From: Amborella trichopoda
Lineage: Eukaryota; Streptophyta; Magnoliopsida; Amborellales; Amborellaceae
Assembly (NCBI RefSeq): GCF_000471905.2
Contig: NW_006498572.1
Coordinates: 6,856 to 70,855 of the forward strand
Reading direction: 5' to 3'
Length of the DNA: 64,000 nt
Under the pieces are notes generated by a model. The model did no database searches, was not told the DNA's origin, and was given only the letters and a program-made list of their open reading frames with translations. Made by a program: the position numbers and the translations under genes. Shown one piece after another: positions 32,575 to 45,596 of the stretch (the first letter of the stretch is position 1; each line of letters begins with the position of its first letter).

Positions 32575-33540
32575 TTGGTTCTAATGGTGAAGGTGTTGCA
32601 AGGGAGGAGTTTTCATCGTTGGTTCCACAGAACAAGAATGGAAGTTGGTGAAGGTGTTGCAAGAGAGGAGTTTCCATCGTTCGTTCCAAAGAACAAGAAT
32701 GGAAGCTTGGCTAATTGTTGTTGGGGCTCGGGAAGGTCCTCAGACTTATTATTAGGTGCCAAGGGTGTTCAAAATGGAGTGTATTACTTTGAGGAGATGG
32801 ATACTTTACCTATTGAAATTATTAATGGTAAAAAATTTGTCAAAATTGAAAAGAAGTTGGACTCATATCGAAGTAGGTGGGAAAATTGCCTACTGGGATA
32901 ATTCTTAGGCCGTCAACCCAATTGGAATTATATGAAAGAGATGTTGAAGAAAATGTGGAGGCTTGAGCGTGATGTTGAGGTATTCTCCGCTGATGAGGGC
33001 TTCTTGATTTTTCAATTCTGTTCTAGGAAGGAGATGGAGGTTGCCCATACGGAGGGCCATGGTTTGTCAACAAAAAATGTATGGTACTTCAATAATGGAA
33101 TCCATCAGTTCTTTAGGCATACTCACCAAACTGTGCCAGTTTGGATCAAATTGCAAAGGTTGCAAATGATGTATTGGGAGCAGAAATTCTGTTTTATATT
33201 GCCCTTAGTGTTGGAAAGCCCATCTTCATGGACAAACCGACAAAATTAAGATCAAGGGTTGAGCCAAGGGTGTATGTTGCATTGGATCTAAATACGATAT
33301 GCTTGACTGAAGTTTGGCTGAACATGTATGGGCAGGATTATAGGCAAGAGATAGTTTATGAGTTCATGCCCTTGATTTGTTCTAAATGTTGGGGGGTGGG
33401 CCATAAGCCTGAATTATGTCGAGTAGGCTTAAGTGAAAAGGCTCCCATCAAGGTTAGTGCAATAGTTGTTTCTAATGGTGGTACTTCTGGTAAGTTACCC
33501 TCAGGGGGTTCGAAGGTAGTCAAAGGGAGACAATAATTAG
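32575..33540 (+). pseudogene. LINE ORF1: DUF4283 + CCHC knuckle, frame-shifted
   Basis: ORF1 proteins of plant L1 elements bind their RNA in the retroposition particle. DUF4283 is visible as NYMKEMLKKMWRLERDVEVF and ADEGFLIFQFCSRKEME, then PVWIKLQRL. A frameshift near 33140 moves it to the next frame: GKPIFMDKPTKLRSR, TEVWLNMYGQDYRQEIVYE, and the knuckle CSKCWGVGHKPELC (C-X2-C-X4-H-X4-C, intact). A stop at about 32900 also interrupts it. Otherwise well preserved. Strand is opposite to the ORF2 relic at 40.8-45.1 kb, so the two are separate insertions. Confidence 0.85.
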
Positions 33541-34560
33541 TATATAAAAGGAGGGTGAAAGAAAGCACTAATGGTTTTCCAACCCTCCCCAATGTGCCAG
33601 AGGAGGATAATGTGCTAATTACTGACCACACTGTTGGTTGTCATGTTAATAACAAGGTGGTCCCAAAGGATATCATTTCTAATGCTTTTGAAATTCTAGC
33701 CAATGTCCAAGAGGATAACAATGTCTCTTATTGAACAGGCAATTGGCACTTATGAGCAAAATACAGTCGACATTTGTATTCCTATGGGTGATTCTGATGC
33801 ACAGTAGGAGTATGAGGTTACAGTTATGACTAATGTTGACAATATTGGTGTGTCTGGTGATGTCGAAGATTTGCCGACAAGAGTATGAGTGTTTCGTCAC
33901 CAGTTGAGGAATCCTCGCTCTTTCCACAGAATGCAGTTCTAAACCGTGAAGCTTCGTTGTGGACTATGGACAACCAGGCTGATGTAAAAGATGCTGCCCA
34001 ATCTATGACCACACATGTTGATATCCTAACGACTGTGGTGACTGATGAAGCAGTTGTTGAACTTACAGTCATGCATTCGTTAGTCCATGGCCAAGATCAA
34101 AAGTAATGTGAACACAGTCTCAAGCAGGTTAACGTCACTGCTGACATAGAGAAAGATGGGGAGGAGTACGATGTTAAGGGCAGTTTGGACCCCTTGCTTA
34201 TGGAGGATTTGAAAACCTATGGTAATGGTAATGGTGTGACTGAGCCTCAGGGGGACACGCTAGAGGATGGCATGGGGAATATCATTGGTGGTCACAATCC
34301 CAAGCAGAAAGTCGAGTTTCAATAAGGCATGTTCCCAGTAAGTCATGGCAAGTCTTTGGAAAAATGGTTATAATTTCAACTTGGGATCAAAGCAAGAAGA
34401 GGAAAATGAGGGGGTCGATCTTCAAAAAAAAGTGTGCAAGAACTGTATTTAGGGCTGATATCATCCTTTGGGTTAGATGACATCATCATGCCCTATAATC
34501 CTAACTTTCTTTTTGTTTTCCAGCAGTACTTGTGTCAATGGACGTGAGTTTGTTTTATGA
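33541..34560 (+). pseudogene. LINE ORF1 C-terminal tail, decayed
   Basis: Asp/Glu/Val-rich frames with many stops, ending near RGSIFKKKCARTVFRAD (about 34410). No endonuclease or RT follows in this orientation; the element is truncated or was overwritten by the copia relic. Confidence 0.45.
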
Positions 34561-34858
34561 TTTTGGATGTTGATCACGTATTTATACAAAAACCTAGTTG
34601 GTGGATCGATTAGGGTTTGTATACCCCAATCAAAGGAATATTGTTGATGTTGTTTTTTGATTATTATTTTTTGAAAGAAAGGGAATGTGCTGAGATATGA
34701 GTGTGTAACCAGATTTGCAAAACCTTTTATTTAAAACAATCAAAGGGTATAACTTGATCTCAATTGTTGATTAAGACATGAGGATGTAACCGAATCCTAA
34801 CTACAGCAGAAAATGTCCCTACAAGCATAAAAAATGGAGTCATATGGATCCTAAATCA
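34561..34858. other. Spacer between LINE ORF1 and copia relic
   Basis: No gene seen. It could contain a decayed copia LTR end, but no second copy of it is in the window. Confidence 0.3.
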
Positions 34859-35680
34859 CCACAGACTAGGATACATTGACGGTCGTGAGGAAAATCTTGT
34901 CGTGAAGCGATAATATGACTATTATGAATTGGATAGTATTTTCTATGCAGCCTAATATGATTCAATTTACTATGAACTGCAATACCTCCAAGTAATTATG
35001 GGAGGCAATCTCTGAGTCGTATTCTTAAAAGAAAAATATTGCAAGGGTTTATGAATTGGAGCAACAAATCATTGATTTTAAACAAAGGAAGATTTGACTT
35101 GTCATTGGGAAACATCGATGGTCGTATTCTTAAAAGAAAAATATTGCAAGGGTTTATGAATTGGAACAACAAATCAGTGATTTTTAAACAAAGGAAGATT
35201 TGACTTCTCTGTTCCTTTGACTTGTCATTGGGAAACTATTATTCTCATCTACATGGTCTTTGGGATGAATTAAGCCAGCATCAACCCATGTGCAAAGGAA
35301 CAGAGAAAAAGACCAGTACAAAGGAAGATTTTAATCTTTTGAGGGAGTTAATGAAGAGAAAAAAAAACAATTGGGGTAAATGTTCTTAGTGGCAAGACTT
35401 TGCCATCACTTGGTGTTGTTTTTTCCTTCTTCAACATGAAGAAACTGGCACAAGATAATGGCAATGTCTATAGGTGAGAAACTAAAAGATCTGCCTTGTT
35501 CACAAGTTTAGTGGTAATCGAAGTGGAGGACAATTTGGGAGCCGTGGTGGACGCCGAGGTAGTGGACGTGGCCATAGAAACCCCACATCTAATAGAATGA
35601 CAATTAAAGTGCTCCCACTATGGGAATATTCAACACACAAGGGAGACATGTTGGAATATGGTTGAACGCCCAAGGCGAAA
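34859..35680 (+). pseudogene. Ty1-copia gag relic (copia-2)
   Basis: Copia nucleocapsid precursor. NIARVYELEQQI and LWEAISESYS are family gag motifs, broken by stops. A tandem duplication repeats the ARVYELEQQ segment. A knuckle-like stretch at about 35600-35645 reads CSHYGNIQHTRETC, with Tyr where the second Cys should be, so zinc binding is lost. Confidence 0.7.
35012..35225 (+). repeat. About 110-bp tandem duplication in copia-2 gag
   Basis: TCGTATTCTTAAAAGAAAAA through AAAGGAAGATTTGACTT occurs twice, nearly identical, the second beginning about 35122. Confidence 0.8.
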
Positions 35681-37120
35681 CTTCCCAAATGAAAATTCAG
35701 CAATAATTAGTGAAAGTATTGCCCTAGTTACTCAAGGGCAGCAAGATACCATCTTCCTTGAACCTCTAGAAAAGATGGTGACTATTTCTAAAAGAGAGCT
35801 CTTAGCTTTCAAGCAGCAAGCTTCCATTCGAGACCCTTCTGCCTCCTCTAAGTTCCAAATTTCACAATCAGGTATATTAGCATCAGAACATCATATCTCT
35901 GCAAATAGCTCTGAAACCCCCTTGGATTATTGATTCTGGGGCAATTGGACATATGAATGGTATAACTGATTTTTCTCCGCTAATTCCCTTTTTCTAATCA
36001 TGAATAAAACAACAAATGGTTCTCTTATTCCAATCAAAGGAAAGGGAACCATACATGTTACTCCTTTTGTTAACTTGTCATGCACTTTGCATGTTCCCAA
36101 TCTTTCAAGCAACCTCCTGTCAGTTAGTAATCTCACAATGACCCTAAACTCTAGTATAACATTTTTCACTTCTCACAGCGTATCCATGACTTAATAATGG
36201 GGAAGAAGACATTTGGGTATGATCGTGAAAATAGAGGGTCGTACTTTTTGGAGACTCCTAATCATGCCTTGACTGCATTCACATCTTCAATTGCTAATAA
36301 AGAAAGGGTCTATTTAGATTTCATTTCTTTATTACATTTATAGATGATTGCTCTAGATTCACAGCTGCTGCATTGTCATCATATCATAATTCATTCGTGT
36401 CTTTGTTACAACACTTAACTTAGATCGGCTAATTGTTCTCTGATAGCATTTGCTCCAGTAGATATTTCTCGATTGCTAAATAGATTGAAGCGTTGGGCAG
36501 TAAAAAACACCGAGATAAAGTGCTGATCTTTGAATAGGAAAATGAATGGATCTGCAAGGTCGCAAATCAATTGGCAACTGTCTATCTAATGAAACACAAA
36601 GATGAAGTTGCTTCTCTATTCCAAGTCTATCACAATATACAAATTGAAGTCTTGCGGTCTGACAATGAGGGTGAGTATGTGTCAAACAAACTCAGAGATT
36701 ATCTTCTTGATCAAGGGATTGAGTTCCAAACAATGTGTCCATACAAACCACAGTAGAATGGTATAGCTAAAAGAAAAAACAGACACTTGTTGGAAGTCAC
36801 CCAAGCTCTTCTACTAGGAAGAATGAAATTTCCAAAACTTTTCAATTATGAAGCACTTCTCACTGTAGCTTTTTTAATAAATTGCATACCTTCTTGAGTT
36901 CTTGAGGGACTGTCCGCTGAAATTGTCTAACCCAACTCACCCATGTTCCCTATACCTCCCAAGGTGTTTGGTTGCGTATGTTTTGTCCACATCTTTGGTC
37001 CAAAAAGGGACAAGCTTTATGCTAAAGCTGCCAAATGTATTTTTCGGTGGTATTCATTTCATCAAAATGAAGTAGTATCAAAGACTCCACTCAAAGTGTA
37101 CAAATTAAAAAAATTTCAGT
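35681..37120 (+). pseudogene. Copia-2 protease and integrase relic
   Basis: After gag, WIIDSGAIGHMNG (about 35927) is the copia aspartic protease site (DSGA intact). Then CTLHVPNLSSNLLSVSNL and integrase: IEVLRSDNEGEYVS, LLDQGIEFQTMCPYKPQ, followed in frame after a stop by NGIAKRKNRHLLEV. Ends with an IN C-terminal stretch (FGCVCFVH) near 37000. Several stops; the RT domain is missing from this strand. Confidence 0.75.
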
Positions 37121-38459
37121 AGTAACTCCATAATTTGCCAAAATGGCTTATAGAACCTTGGGGAAATCCCCACAATTACTACAAATAAGAAAATCATAAG
37201 TAAAATTCACTTCCAACAAATAACTCTCAATCACAACTTTACAATGATGAGCTTTGCTCAATTACAACACATTCAACTTACAACACACTAAGCTAAAATA
37301 ACACATAAAGTGAACCAAATGTGCACGAGTCTGATGTGACTTTGAGAGGCCGATTTAATCACAAAGTATTGTGGATTAGTGCAATGGATTTAATACATCC
37401 CTTGTCATCATTCCTATCGATAGTGCAACAAGGATGGCTTAGATCTAATCATATGAAGCTATAACTAAATAACATGCTCCATAACAAATGCTTTGCTCAT
37501 CAAATATGGGCCAAGTAGAACCTCACAACAAAATCGTAAGAGCATTAGGTGGGAGAGATACGGCCAAAACCCGCTCAAACAGTTTAGTTTGGGAACTAGG
37601 GTGTGCTCTAGGTGTCCATACAACAAATAGGACCAAAGGAGCATGAACTAATGTACAAAGCACATCTTGAGCTCACTGTTATGCACGTAAATGCTTGCAT
37701 TTACAGTTATAGCAACATATATCTCACAAAAGTTCAGAAATAACATGCTCAAAACTACATAATGGTTACATATCATAAAGAGCCTTTAAATGCTAAGATT
37801 AAAGAACTTCAAAAGAGAGAAGATAAGGTCAGTGTGATTACTGTTATGGCCATTCACAGCAGCATATTCTTGCCCAAATGAGAAGCCAGGTGTGTAGAGT
37901 TGGTGCGTGATGAGGCTCCAAGCTATGCCTCCATAATGGGATCAAAACTAGACCTCATCTCTCATTAAGAGGGCTTAAATATTCAAGAGACAAGAAGGAG
38001 AGAAGGGAATGTTATCTCATAAATGAAGATGAAGAAGAATTGAATGAGGTAGGGTACAACCCCCTTTTATAGAACATTCAAGTGGGGGCTTTATCTTAGA
38101 TTAGATCTAGGACATCCATTGAGTGATCCAAGGGCTGAGAAGGGCTATAGTCCTATCCCAATCAATCACCATTGATAGCTATTATTGAATGGTGATGATG
38201 TGACTCCTCATATGCCCTTAAAACACCTCCAAATTTTTTAAATTACTTAAGTGCCCTTCAAACCGTAATTACACTTTTTAAAGCCATTTACCACCATTGA
38301 ATTTGAAATCATGACATCGCAACCATCTAATTTGAAATAGACAAACATGGGGCATGTCCCCCCTCTTATTCTCTCTTAAAACAAAACTTGTTTCTCACTT
38401 CAAGGAGGACAACCGCTTATTACTTGTCGTAAAGTGTCCCTCCTTATCCTTCTCCCACC
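37121..38459. other. Gene-free stretch between two opposed copia relics
   Basis: No coding motif. Possibly LTR or spacer DNA, but no direct repeat of it was found in the window. Confidence 0.35.
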
Positions 38460-39835
38460 AATCATAAGGCAACACTCAATAAGTCTGGCCTGATCCCTTC
38501 GATAAAATACATCAAAGATCCTACATTACTCCTATAGGGCACTCTCTTCATGTATGCTCTTTCTTCATCATTTTTGGAACACATCTTCAAGCTTAGTTTT
38601 ATTTTCTTATCAACAGGTATGCTGATAGGTTTGCAATCAATTATGTGAAATATCTTCTTGAAATAGGTTGCTTGTGACAAATGAAGCAATCTAGTTGACC
38701 TATTCCTGATGATTTTGATTCCTAGTACGTATGAGGCCTCTCCCATATCCTTCATATCGAAATTTTCTAACAATATAACCTTTGTTGTCTCTTTGATTTG
38801 TCCTAATGAGTTACTGGTAATTACAATATAACCTTTGTCTCCTTGAATAGTCCTAGTGAGTTACTGACAATCAGAACATCATCCACCTGCAATGATAAAA
38901 ACACTATATCGCTCCCAGTGAACTTAACATACACACAGTAATCATCCTCATTGGGCTTAAATCGTACCTAGTCAGTACTGCATGGAACATCATAAACCAC
39001 CTTCTCGATGCTTGTTTCAATCCATAGAGGGATTTAAAGAGCCTAAATACCATACTCTCTTTCCTTTTAAATTCAAATCCATTAGGTTGTCTCAAGTAAA
39101 CCTTATGTTCTAATTTTCCATTGAGGAATGTCATTTTGACATCCATCTAATGGAGCTCAAGATCTAAGTGGGTTGTAATGGAGAGGATTATCCTAATGGC
39201 CACTAGTTTTGCAACAGGTGGTGTCTTGGTAGTTTATGCCTACTTTTTGGGTGCACCCTCTGGCTACTTTGTCTAGCCTTATATTTTTCAAGTTTTCCCT
39301 TAGAATTTAATTTCTTCTTGAGCACCCATTTTGATCTGATCGCCTTGCGATTCTGAGGAAGACAAACTAGTTCCCATACTTTGTTTTGATTAATTGATTT
39401 CATTTCATCCTCCATGGCTTCCAGCCATTGCTTGTGTTTTGGATACCTCATGGCTTCCTCACAGGTAGCCGGCTAATCACTTTCCACTTCATTGACTCTT
39501 TCATGGACTTCTCCTAAATAGGTGAAGAATTTAGGCGGCTTTCTAATTCTAGTACTATGCCTAAGCTGGTTAGGGCAAGGTTGGAGGTTCTTGATCCCTG
39601 ATCTCATAGAAATCAACCTTCTTATGGATAACCTTCCCTATCATGAATTCATCTTCAAGAAAATGTTCACCTAGACTCTCAATCACTGTCTCATTAGACA
39701 AGTCATAGAATCTATAGCCTTTACCGTGATTTGGGTACCCTATGAAAACACACTTAACAGCCACTGGGTCCAGTTTGGTTTGGTTTTGGAAGGGAACTAG
39801 GACATGTGTTGAACAACCCCAAACTTTGACATGAC
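38460..39835 (-). pseudogene. Ty1-copia RT relic (copia-3)
   Basis: Copia reverse transcriptase, copying retrotransposon RNA. In order on the minus strand: integrase C-terminus (CVFIGYPNHGKGYRFYDL, 39764 down), WVLKKKLNSKGKLEKYKAR (about 39330), DVKMTFLNGKLEHKVYLRQP and LFKSLYGLKQASRRW (39146 down), the catalytic region as QVDDVLIVSN (about 38870, Tyr of YVDD replaced by Gln), and NFDMKDMGEASYVLGIKI to 38462. RNase H is absent. A 50-bp duplication (GGTTATATTGTAATTACCAG-type) sits next to the catalytic site. The 5' side is cut by the (TA)n MITE at 39840. Frames shift several times. Confidence 0.8.
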
Positions 39836-39838
39836 TGA

Positions 39839-39858
39839 TATATATATATATATATATA
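39839..39858. repeat. (TA)n, left of MITE
   Basis: TA repeat abutting the inverted-repeat element. Confidence 0.9.
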
Positions 39859-40315
39859 GGCCGACTAGCTCATAGCTACATATAAGCCCAACGGCCAATA
39901 TTCAATATGGGATGATCTAACGACCATGACCCTGTTTCGTATTTGAATTTTAATTATTTTTTTACAAATTCAAATAACTTAAAATTTTGGAAGTGGGTTC
40001 TTCAAAAATAGAAGAATCTAATAAAAATATCAAAAACATAATTTACAAGAAATAAATTGATCAAAATAGCCTCAAAAGTTACAGAGGTATTTTGGTCAAT
40101 TTATTTATTACAGATTATTTTTTTAATATTTTTATTAGGTGCGCCTTGATGAGGAGAATATACACGTAAAATTTCATGTGATTTGGATTTGTATAAAAAA
40201 AAAAACTAAAATTAAAATACGAAATGAAGTTGTGATCGTCAGATCAGCCCAAATTGAATCTAGGCCGTTGGGCTCATAGTAGCTTTGAGCTAGTGGGCCT
40301 ACGCTAGCGTTTTCC
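39859..40315. mobile_element. Foldback MITE inside a (TA)n tract, copy 2
   Basis: Left arm GGCCGACTAGCTCATAGCT, ATAAGCCCAACGGCC and ATCTAACGACCATGA; right arm GTGATCGTCAGATCAGCCC, TAGGCCGTTGGGCTCAT and GCTAGTGGGCC in mirror. Centre GATCAAAATAGCCTCAAAA / GAGGTATTTTGGTCAATTT, then TTTTTATTAGGTGCGCC. Its insertion interrupts or ends the copia-3 relic. Confidence 0.9.
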
Positions 40316-40331
40316 TATATATATATATATA
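40316..40331. repeat. (TA)n, right of MITE
   Basis: TA repeat on the other side of the element; the target tract was split. Confidence 0.9.
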
Positions 40332-40824
40332 CTTAACATAATTGTGGCCATAAACACATCGTAAGCCATCCAGACGTGCACTTGCACATTAAATGCAACC
40401 CATTCGTAAAAACTATCATTTGGAAGACCCCCATGCAGTAAAATAACATTCACAGTGAATTTCATAATAGAAGAAGACAAGATTGGCAATTAAACACCAT
40501 TTGAATAATGAGACTAACATAAATGTCCATATATGTGTTTTCAAAACATAAGAATGCAGACTTGCAAAGATGAAGGATATATAAAAAACTAGCCTCATTA
40601 AGAGACCCAAATGAATTGAGAAAGTAATTAAGAGTTAATCAGAGCAAACACATCCCAAGTAATAACACCACGTCTGCAAAACTCAAATAAACATGAATAG
40701 CACGACAAATAAACTAAGTTGTAAAATAAGACCCTAACATATCAAAGACATTCTTGCTCATCTTTGGAAGCCAATCCAATTGAGATATAGATAGATCCAT
40801 GAAGAACACAATAATCTCTTGCAA
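40332..40824. other. Spacer between MITE and LINE 3' end
   Basis: No gene recognised. Confidence 0.35.
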
Positions 40825-40834
40825 CTTTTTTTTT
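40825..40834 (-). other. LINE poly(A) tail remnant
   Basis: On the minus strand GATTTCAAAAAAAAAGTTGC ends the LINE, after AATGAAATTCATAGCAACT, a typical plant L1 3' end. I found no matching target-site duplication beyond the 5' end. Confidence 0.65.
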
Positions 40835-43800
40835 GAAATCAGTTGCTATGAATTTCATTCACCCATGAACGAGTACAAGGAGGTTCAAGAAGAAAATGAT
40901 GTAACCACCAATGAATGTTGGTGGACACCACCCTTTGCTAAAGCATGAGTTTCTATATTAGCCTCCCTAAAACAATGAGATAACTCAAAATAACCGCTAC
41001 TTAAAATGAAAAAAATTTCATCGAAAATGCAACATAATCTCCAAGGTGGCTTCATTTCTCCTTTTGCCCAAGCAATGACATTGCTTGAATCACCTTCAAT
41101 CATCTTTTGGCCCTCGAGGTTCTTCATTACCTTTAATCCCTCCTAAAGAGCTCTTGTCTCAGCTTCATTCACTGTTGTAAATCCACAAGGTCCCAAGTAG
41201 GTGAATTTGTAATTGCCCATATCATCTAATGGTACCACCATAACTTGCTGGGCCTGGGTTTCCAATCGAGCATCCATCAAAGTTGAGTTTTAAGCAATTC
41301 ATAAGGAGGCATTCAAATAGCATTTCGAGTCTGTCTGTCATTATTAAGATTTGCAACTTCGAATGGGTTCCAAAAAACGGTGATTTTGAGATAAACTTAA
41401 AGTCCTTGTTTGTTGAAAACCATTCAGCTGCTGTTGCTATGATGGACTTCAAAACTTCATTCTCACTTTGTGTCCCTTCAAATGTTCTTCTATTTCTCTC
41501 TCCAAATATTCCAAATAGTATTCACCTATAAAGCTCCCCATAGCATGGTGCCAATTTTCGACAAACTAGGCTTCATCCATTGAGAGAGGATCAACTCTAG
41601 GCTCTGTGGGATCATGATATTTAGATTCAACAACTTTTTACACCAATCCCACATGCTTAGAGTGAAAGGACAATGTAAAAGAATATGGTCCACACTTTCG
41701 TTATCCCTCAAACATAGCCTACAAACATTGAAAATTGTGAAACCTTTCTTATGAAGGCTATCCACAGTAGGCAGCTTTTTTTTAAGAGCTACCCACAAAA
41801 ATAACTGAACCTTCAGCGGCACCTGCAAATTCAATATTATTGCAAAACTATGATCAGTCGCTCTGGGATTCTCCTCATGCAGCAGTCGATAGACATACTT
41901 AACTGAAAAATCCCCTGAAGCTGTGAGTTCCCACACCAATTGATCATCTTTATTGAGAACATAGAAAAAATTATGCAACAGATTCATAAGTTATTGGAAC
42001 TCATGAAAGAAAGAATCTGAGATGCTCCTTTACCTGCAAATAATATTCCAAGAAGAGTTAGTAACATCGGCCCCTTTGAGATCTTTCACTGAGCCCAATG
42101 GATTGTCGACTATGGAAAAGACCTCATGGAAAGAATCTCGAAGAGCATGGTCTCCCAGCCACTAATCAAACCATAACAAGGTTTGATCTCCCTTTCCAAC
42201 CACTTTGAGACAATGAATAAGATATAATGATCGGCACGCATCAATTCCTTTCCAAATACTTGAAAAACGAACCTTAGATCTTGGACTTTTAATGAAAGAA
42301 GTCAATACATACTTCATATTTTTCTTTTAACACCTCTCCCATAAGCTATCCTGCTAATTTTGGAAGCGCCACCACCACTTAGTCAATAGGCTAGTGTTCA
42401 TCAATTTGAGCTTTTGTAGAACTCCTTGACCCCCATCTCTCTTGGAAGTGCAGACCTTTTCTCAATTCACGAGTATCAGTTTTTTTCCCATTCCTACATT
42501 GCCCTATAAAAAAGATCTCGTAATATTTTCGAAAGTCTTCACCACTTGCTTTGGCATTCTGAAAATGGACATAAAATAGATGGGTAAGTTGGATAAAGTA
42601 GAGTTGATAATAGTAGATCTTCCTCCAAACGACAATACTTTAGACTTCCATACATCCAGTTTCTTATTAAATCTTTCAATAATAGGACCCCAAATAGCTA
42701 CCGATTGGTTTCTTCAAATAAAGGAATACCAAAATATTTGCAAGGAAACTTGCTAACCCCACATCCAAGAATTTCTGCTAAAGATGCAACCACGTTCTCT
42801 AAAACTCTAATCCCAATCAAATTTGTCTTTTCTAAATTTACTTTGAGACCCATTGTTATTTCCATACACTTTAAGAACACCCACAAATTCCTCACTTCTT
42901 GTTCCTCTAGACTACAAAAGAAATAGTATCATATGCATACTGTAAATGAGAGATTATTAGTCTACCAACATTAAATCCAGAAATAAAGCGTCTACTCACC
43001 ACAAAATTCAGCATAGTATTAAAACTTTCAGCCACAATAATATATAAGTATGGGGACAAAGGATCTCCTTGCCAAATGCCTTTTGATGCTTTAAAATGAC
43101 CACAATATTTTTCATTGAAAATGATGGAGAAATGAGTTGACTTTAGACATCCCTGGATCCACTCTCTCCAACATGATCTAAAGCCTATCTTCCCTAAGAT
43201 TTCATGTTGAATATGCCAATCAACTTTGTCATATGCCTTTTCAAAATCTATTTTACATAGAAGACCTGATTTTTGCTCTTTCAACCATGAGTGTATGCAT
43301 TCTTGTGCCACTAAAATACTGTCCATAATGTGTCTGTCTTTGAGGAAGGCAAACTAAGGACCTTTCACAACCAGATACAATACTTCTCTTGATTTATTTT
43401 CCAAAATCTTTGCAACAATTTTATAGACACTCCCCAGTGGGCTAATAGGCCGTATATCCTTCACACTCTCTATAACAAATTTTTTGGGAATTATAGCAAT
43501 AAAGGTAGAATTTACTGTTGTCGAGATTTTACCTCTATGATAAAATTCCCAAAAGGTTTCAAAAACCGTCTGGCCCCGTGTCTTGTCCCTTTTATCTCGT
43601 CCATTTCGAAAGGACTTTCCAGCCATAAAGCCTTTTTTGAAGGCAATCTATCGAAGATGACATTTTCAAGACAAAAATGATTTTTTTTTCCCTTGTAAAT
43701 GTTTCCTTGAAATGGCTAATTAAACTTACTTCAATAGCATGAAAGAATTTCGTATTTCTATCTCCTTCCTTTTAACTATTTCACTGTAGATCTTTGCTTC

Positions 43801-44333
43801 TAATATATTTCTTCCAATTTCAGAAGGTCCGGCAAGGAAGCAAGAGAGTTGTTTCTTTCACACATTTTTTCTGGTGGCATTGTCCTCCATAAATTGGATC
43901 TCATCAAGCTCTTCAATACATTTTTCATTGCAATTTTTTACTGTAGGTTACCCAAAGATTCTTTTTTCTATTTACAAATTTCATTCTTCTGCATTTTCAA
44001 TTTAGTGGTAAATTGATGACCCACCCAACGTTCTATTTTGGTATTTTGCCAAAACTCTGATAACCAATTTAGCTCCATTCTAAAAGGTGATGAGCCCAAC
44101 TTCATACCCATCGAATTCAATAGGAGAGGGACATGATCCGAGACAATTTTCACAAAGGCTTTAACATAAAGATTTGGAAACTTATTACGAAAGGAGTTGG
44201 TCACCAATAACCTATCCAAGCGGGTAGGGTCTGAAAGCGCATGGTTTGATCAGGTGTAGGAAGCCCCAATCAAAAGAATGTCATGACGTTCATTATTTTG
44301 AATAAAACATTTAAACTGGCGCATACAAGGGGA

Positions 44334-45031
44334 GATCCTAGGATTAAGTAAGGATTCACTAGGCCATCGAATCACATTCAAATCACTTCCAATACACTAT
44401 GGCACATTAACGAAATTGGTCAAAGCATTCAGTTCATCAAAAAATATTGCTCTTTCATCGAGATGGTTGGGGCAATATACATTTGTTAAACACTATTTAA
44501 AACCATCCACAGGTCCAAAAAACAAAATGGAGATATGTCTTTCATTTAAAACATATTCATCTTTTTGAACCACATTTGGGTTCCATATGACCCACAAACC
44601 ACTTGATAAGCCATTAGAATTAAAACCCACAAAGTCCATTGGTATATTGGCTGGTTCTGCAATGTCCACTAACAAATTTAGAGATCCTAGGATTAACTGA
44701 GGATACACTGGGCCATCGAATCACATTGAAATCACTTCCAATACACCATGGCACATTAACGAAATTGGCCAAAGCATTCAGTTCATCAAAAAATGGTGCT
44801 CTTTCATCGAGACGGTTGGGACAATATACATTTGTTAAACACCATTTAAAACCATTATCAAGGCCAGAAAACAAAATGGAGATACGTCTTTCATTTAAAA
44901 CACAATCATCTTTTTTAATCACATTTAGGTCTCATATGACCCACAAACAACCTGATAAGCCAATAGAATCGAAGCCCACAAAGTTCGTTGGTATATTGGC
45001 TGGTCCTACAACGTCCACTAACAAATTTAGA
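44334..45031 (-). repeat. 349-bp tandem duplication of the LINE endonuclease
   Basis: GATCCTAGGATTAA begins at 44334 and 44683. Both units include TTCAGTTCATCAAAAAAT, CATCGAGA(T/C)GGTTGGG and TTGGTATATTGGCTGGT. 349 is not a multiple of three, so the duplication shifts frame. A further short piece (GGTATATTGGCTGGAGTTGG) is at about 45037. Confidence 0.9.
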
Positions 45032-45060
45032 GCTTGTGGTATATTGGCTGGAGTTGGAAT

Positions 45061-45596
45061 ACATGTTACAACACACATATCTATACCTCTCATTGTTTCT
45101 TTTATTATAAAAGTGGCATGAGAGCTGTGTGAGATCCAATTATTTAAAGCATCAATGCCCTTTCAAATATAAAAGTGGCATGAGAGGTGTAAGACCCAAG
45201 TAGAATTAAGCACTCCAAAATTTTTGACATCAAATGCCCTTACAAATATGAAAACGTATATTATAACGGCATACTTGAAAATTTTCAGATGGGCATTTTT
45301 GTAATTTTAACTAACCTTTAAAGTCCAATTATCATTCAAAAAGATTATTAGTCAAAATAATCTTTTTGAATTTGAAATTGAGTTTCGGAGGGATTTTAAA
45401 AAGACCATAATACCCTTTCAAAAGTAAATGAAATATTTATAGCAAAAGGTCATTTTTTACTAAACTCTAAGTTCACCATTATTGTGCTGCATTCTAGAAT
45501 AACCCCATACATCTTCTAATAACTGAATATTTCTATCTATAGCACAAAAATTTTATTCTACTAATATACTAAATTATATTGTACTAATATATAGCC
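45061..45596. other. Spacer
   Basis: No gene. A short direct repeat (AAAGTGGCATGAGAG(C/G)TGT) occurs at about 45109 and 45171. Confidence 0.4.

Larger units (their letters stand above)
40825..45060 (-). pseudogene. L1-type LINE ORF2 (EN-RT-zf-RVT-RNase H), 5'-truncated, broken
   Basis: ORF2 nicks DNA and copies LINE RNA at the nick. Minus-strand order: endonuclease (FKWCLTNVYCPNRLDERAPF, WCIGSDFNVIRWP at about 44760; SDHVPLLL at about 44130), RT (IAIIPKKF, VKDIRPISPLGSVYK at about 43450; GLLCKIDFEKAYDKVDW at about 43230; GIWQGDPLSPYLYI at about 43060), catalytic site QYAYDTISFVV at about 42920 where YADD is expected, zf-RVT (41987-41526: SVKYVYRLL, FLWVALKKKLPTVDSLHKKG, CRLCLRDNESVDHILLHCPF), and RNase H (KLNFDGCSIGNPGPASYGG at about 41270; EGDSSNVIAWAKG at about 41080). 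Oligo(A) end at 40825-40834. Stops and shifts throughout. No ORF1 upstream, as expected of 5' truncation during target-primed copying. Confidence 0.9.

Noticed and set aside
44639..45121. 160-codon plus-strand ORF
   Set aside because: Antisense of the duplicated LINE endonuclease.
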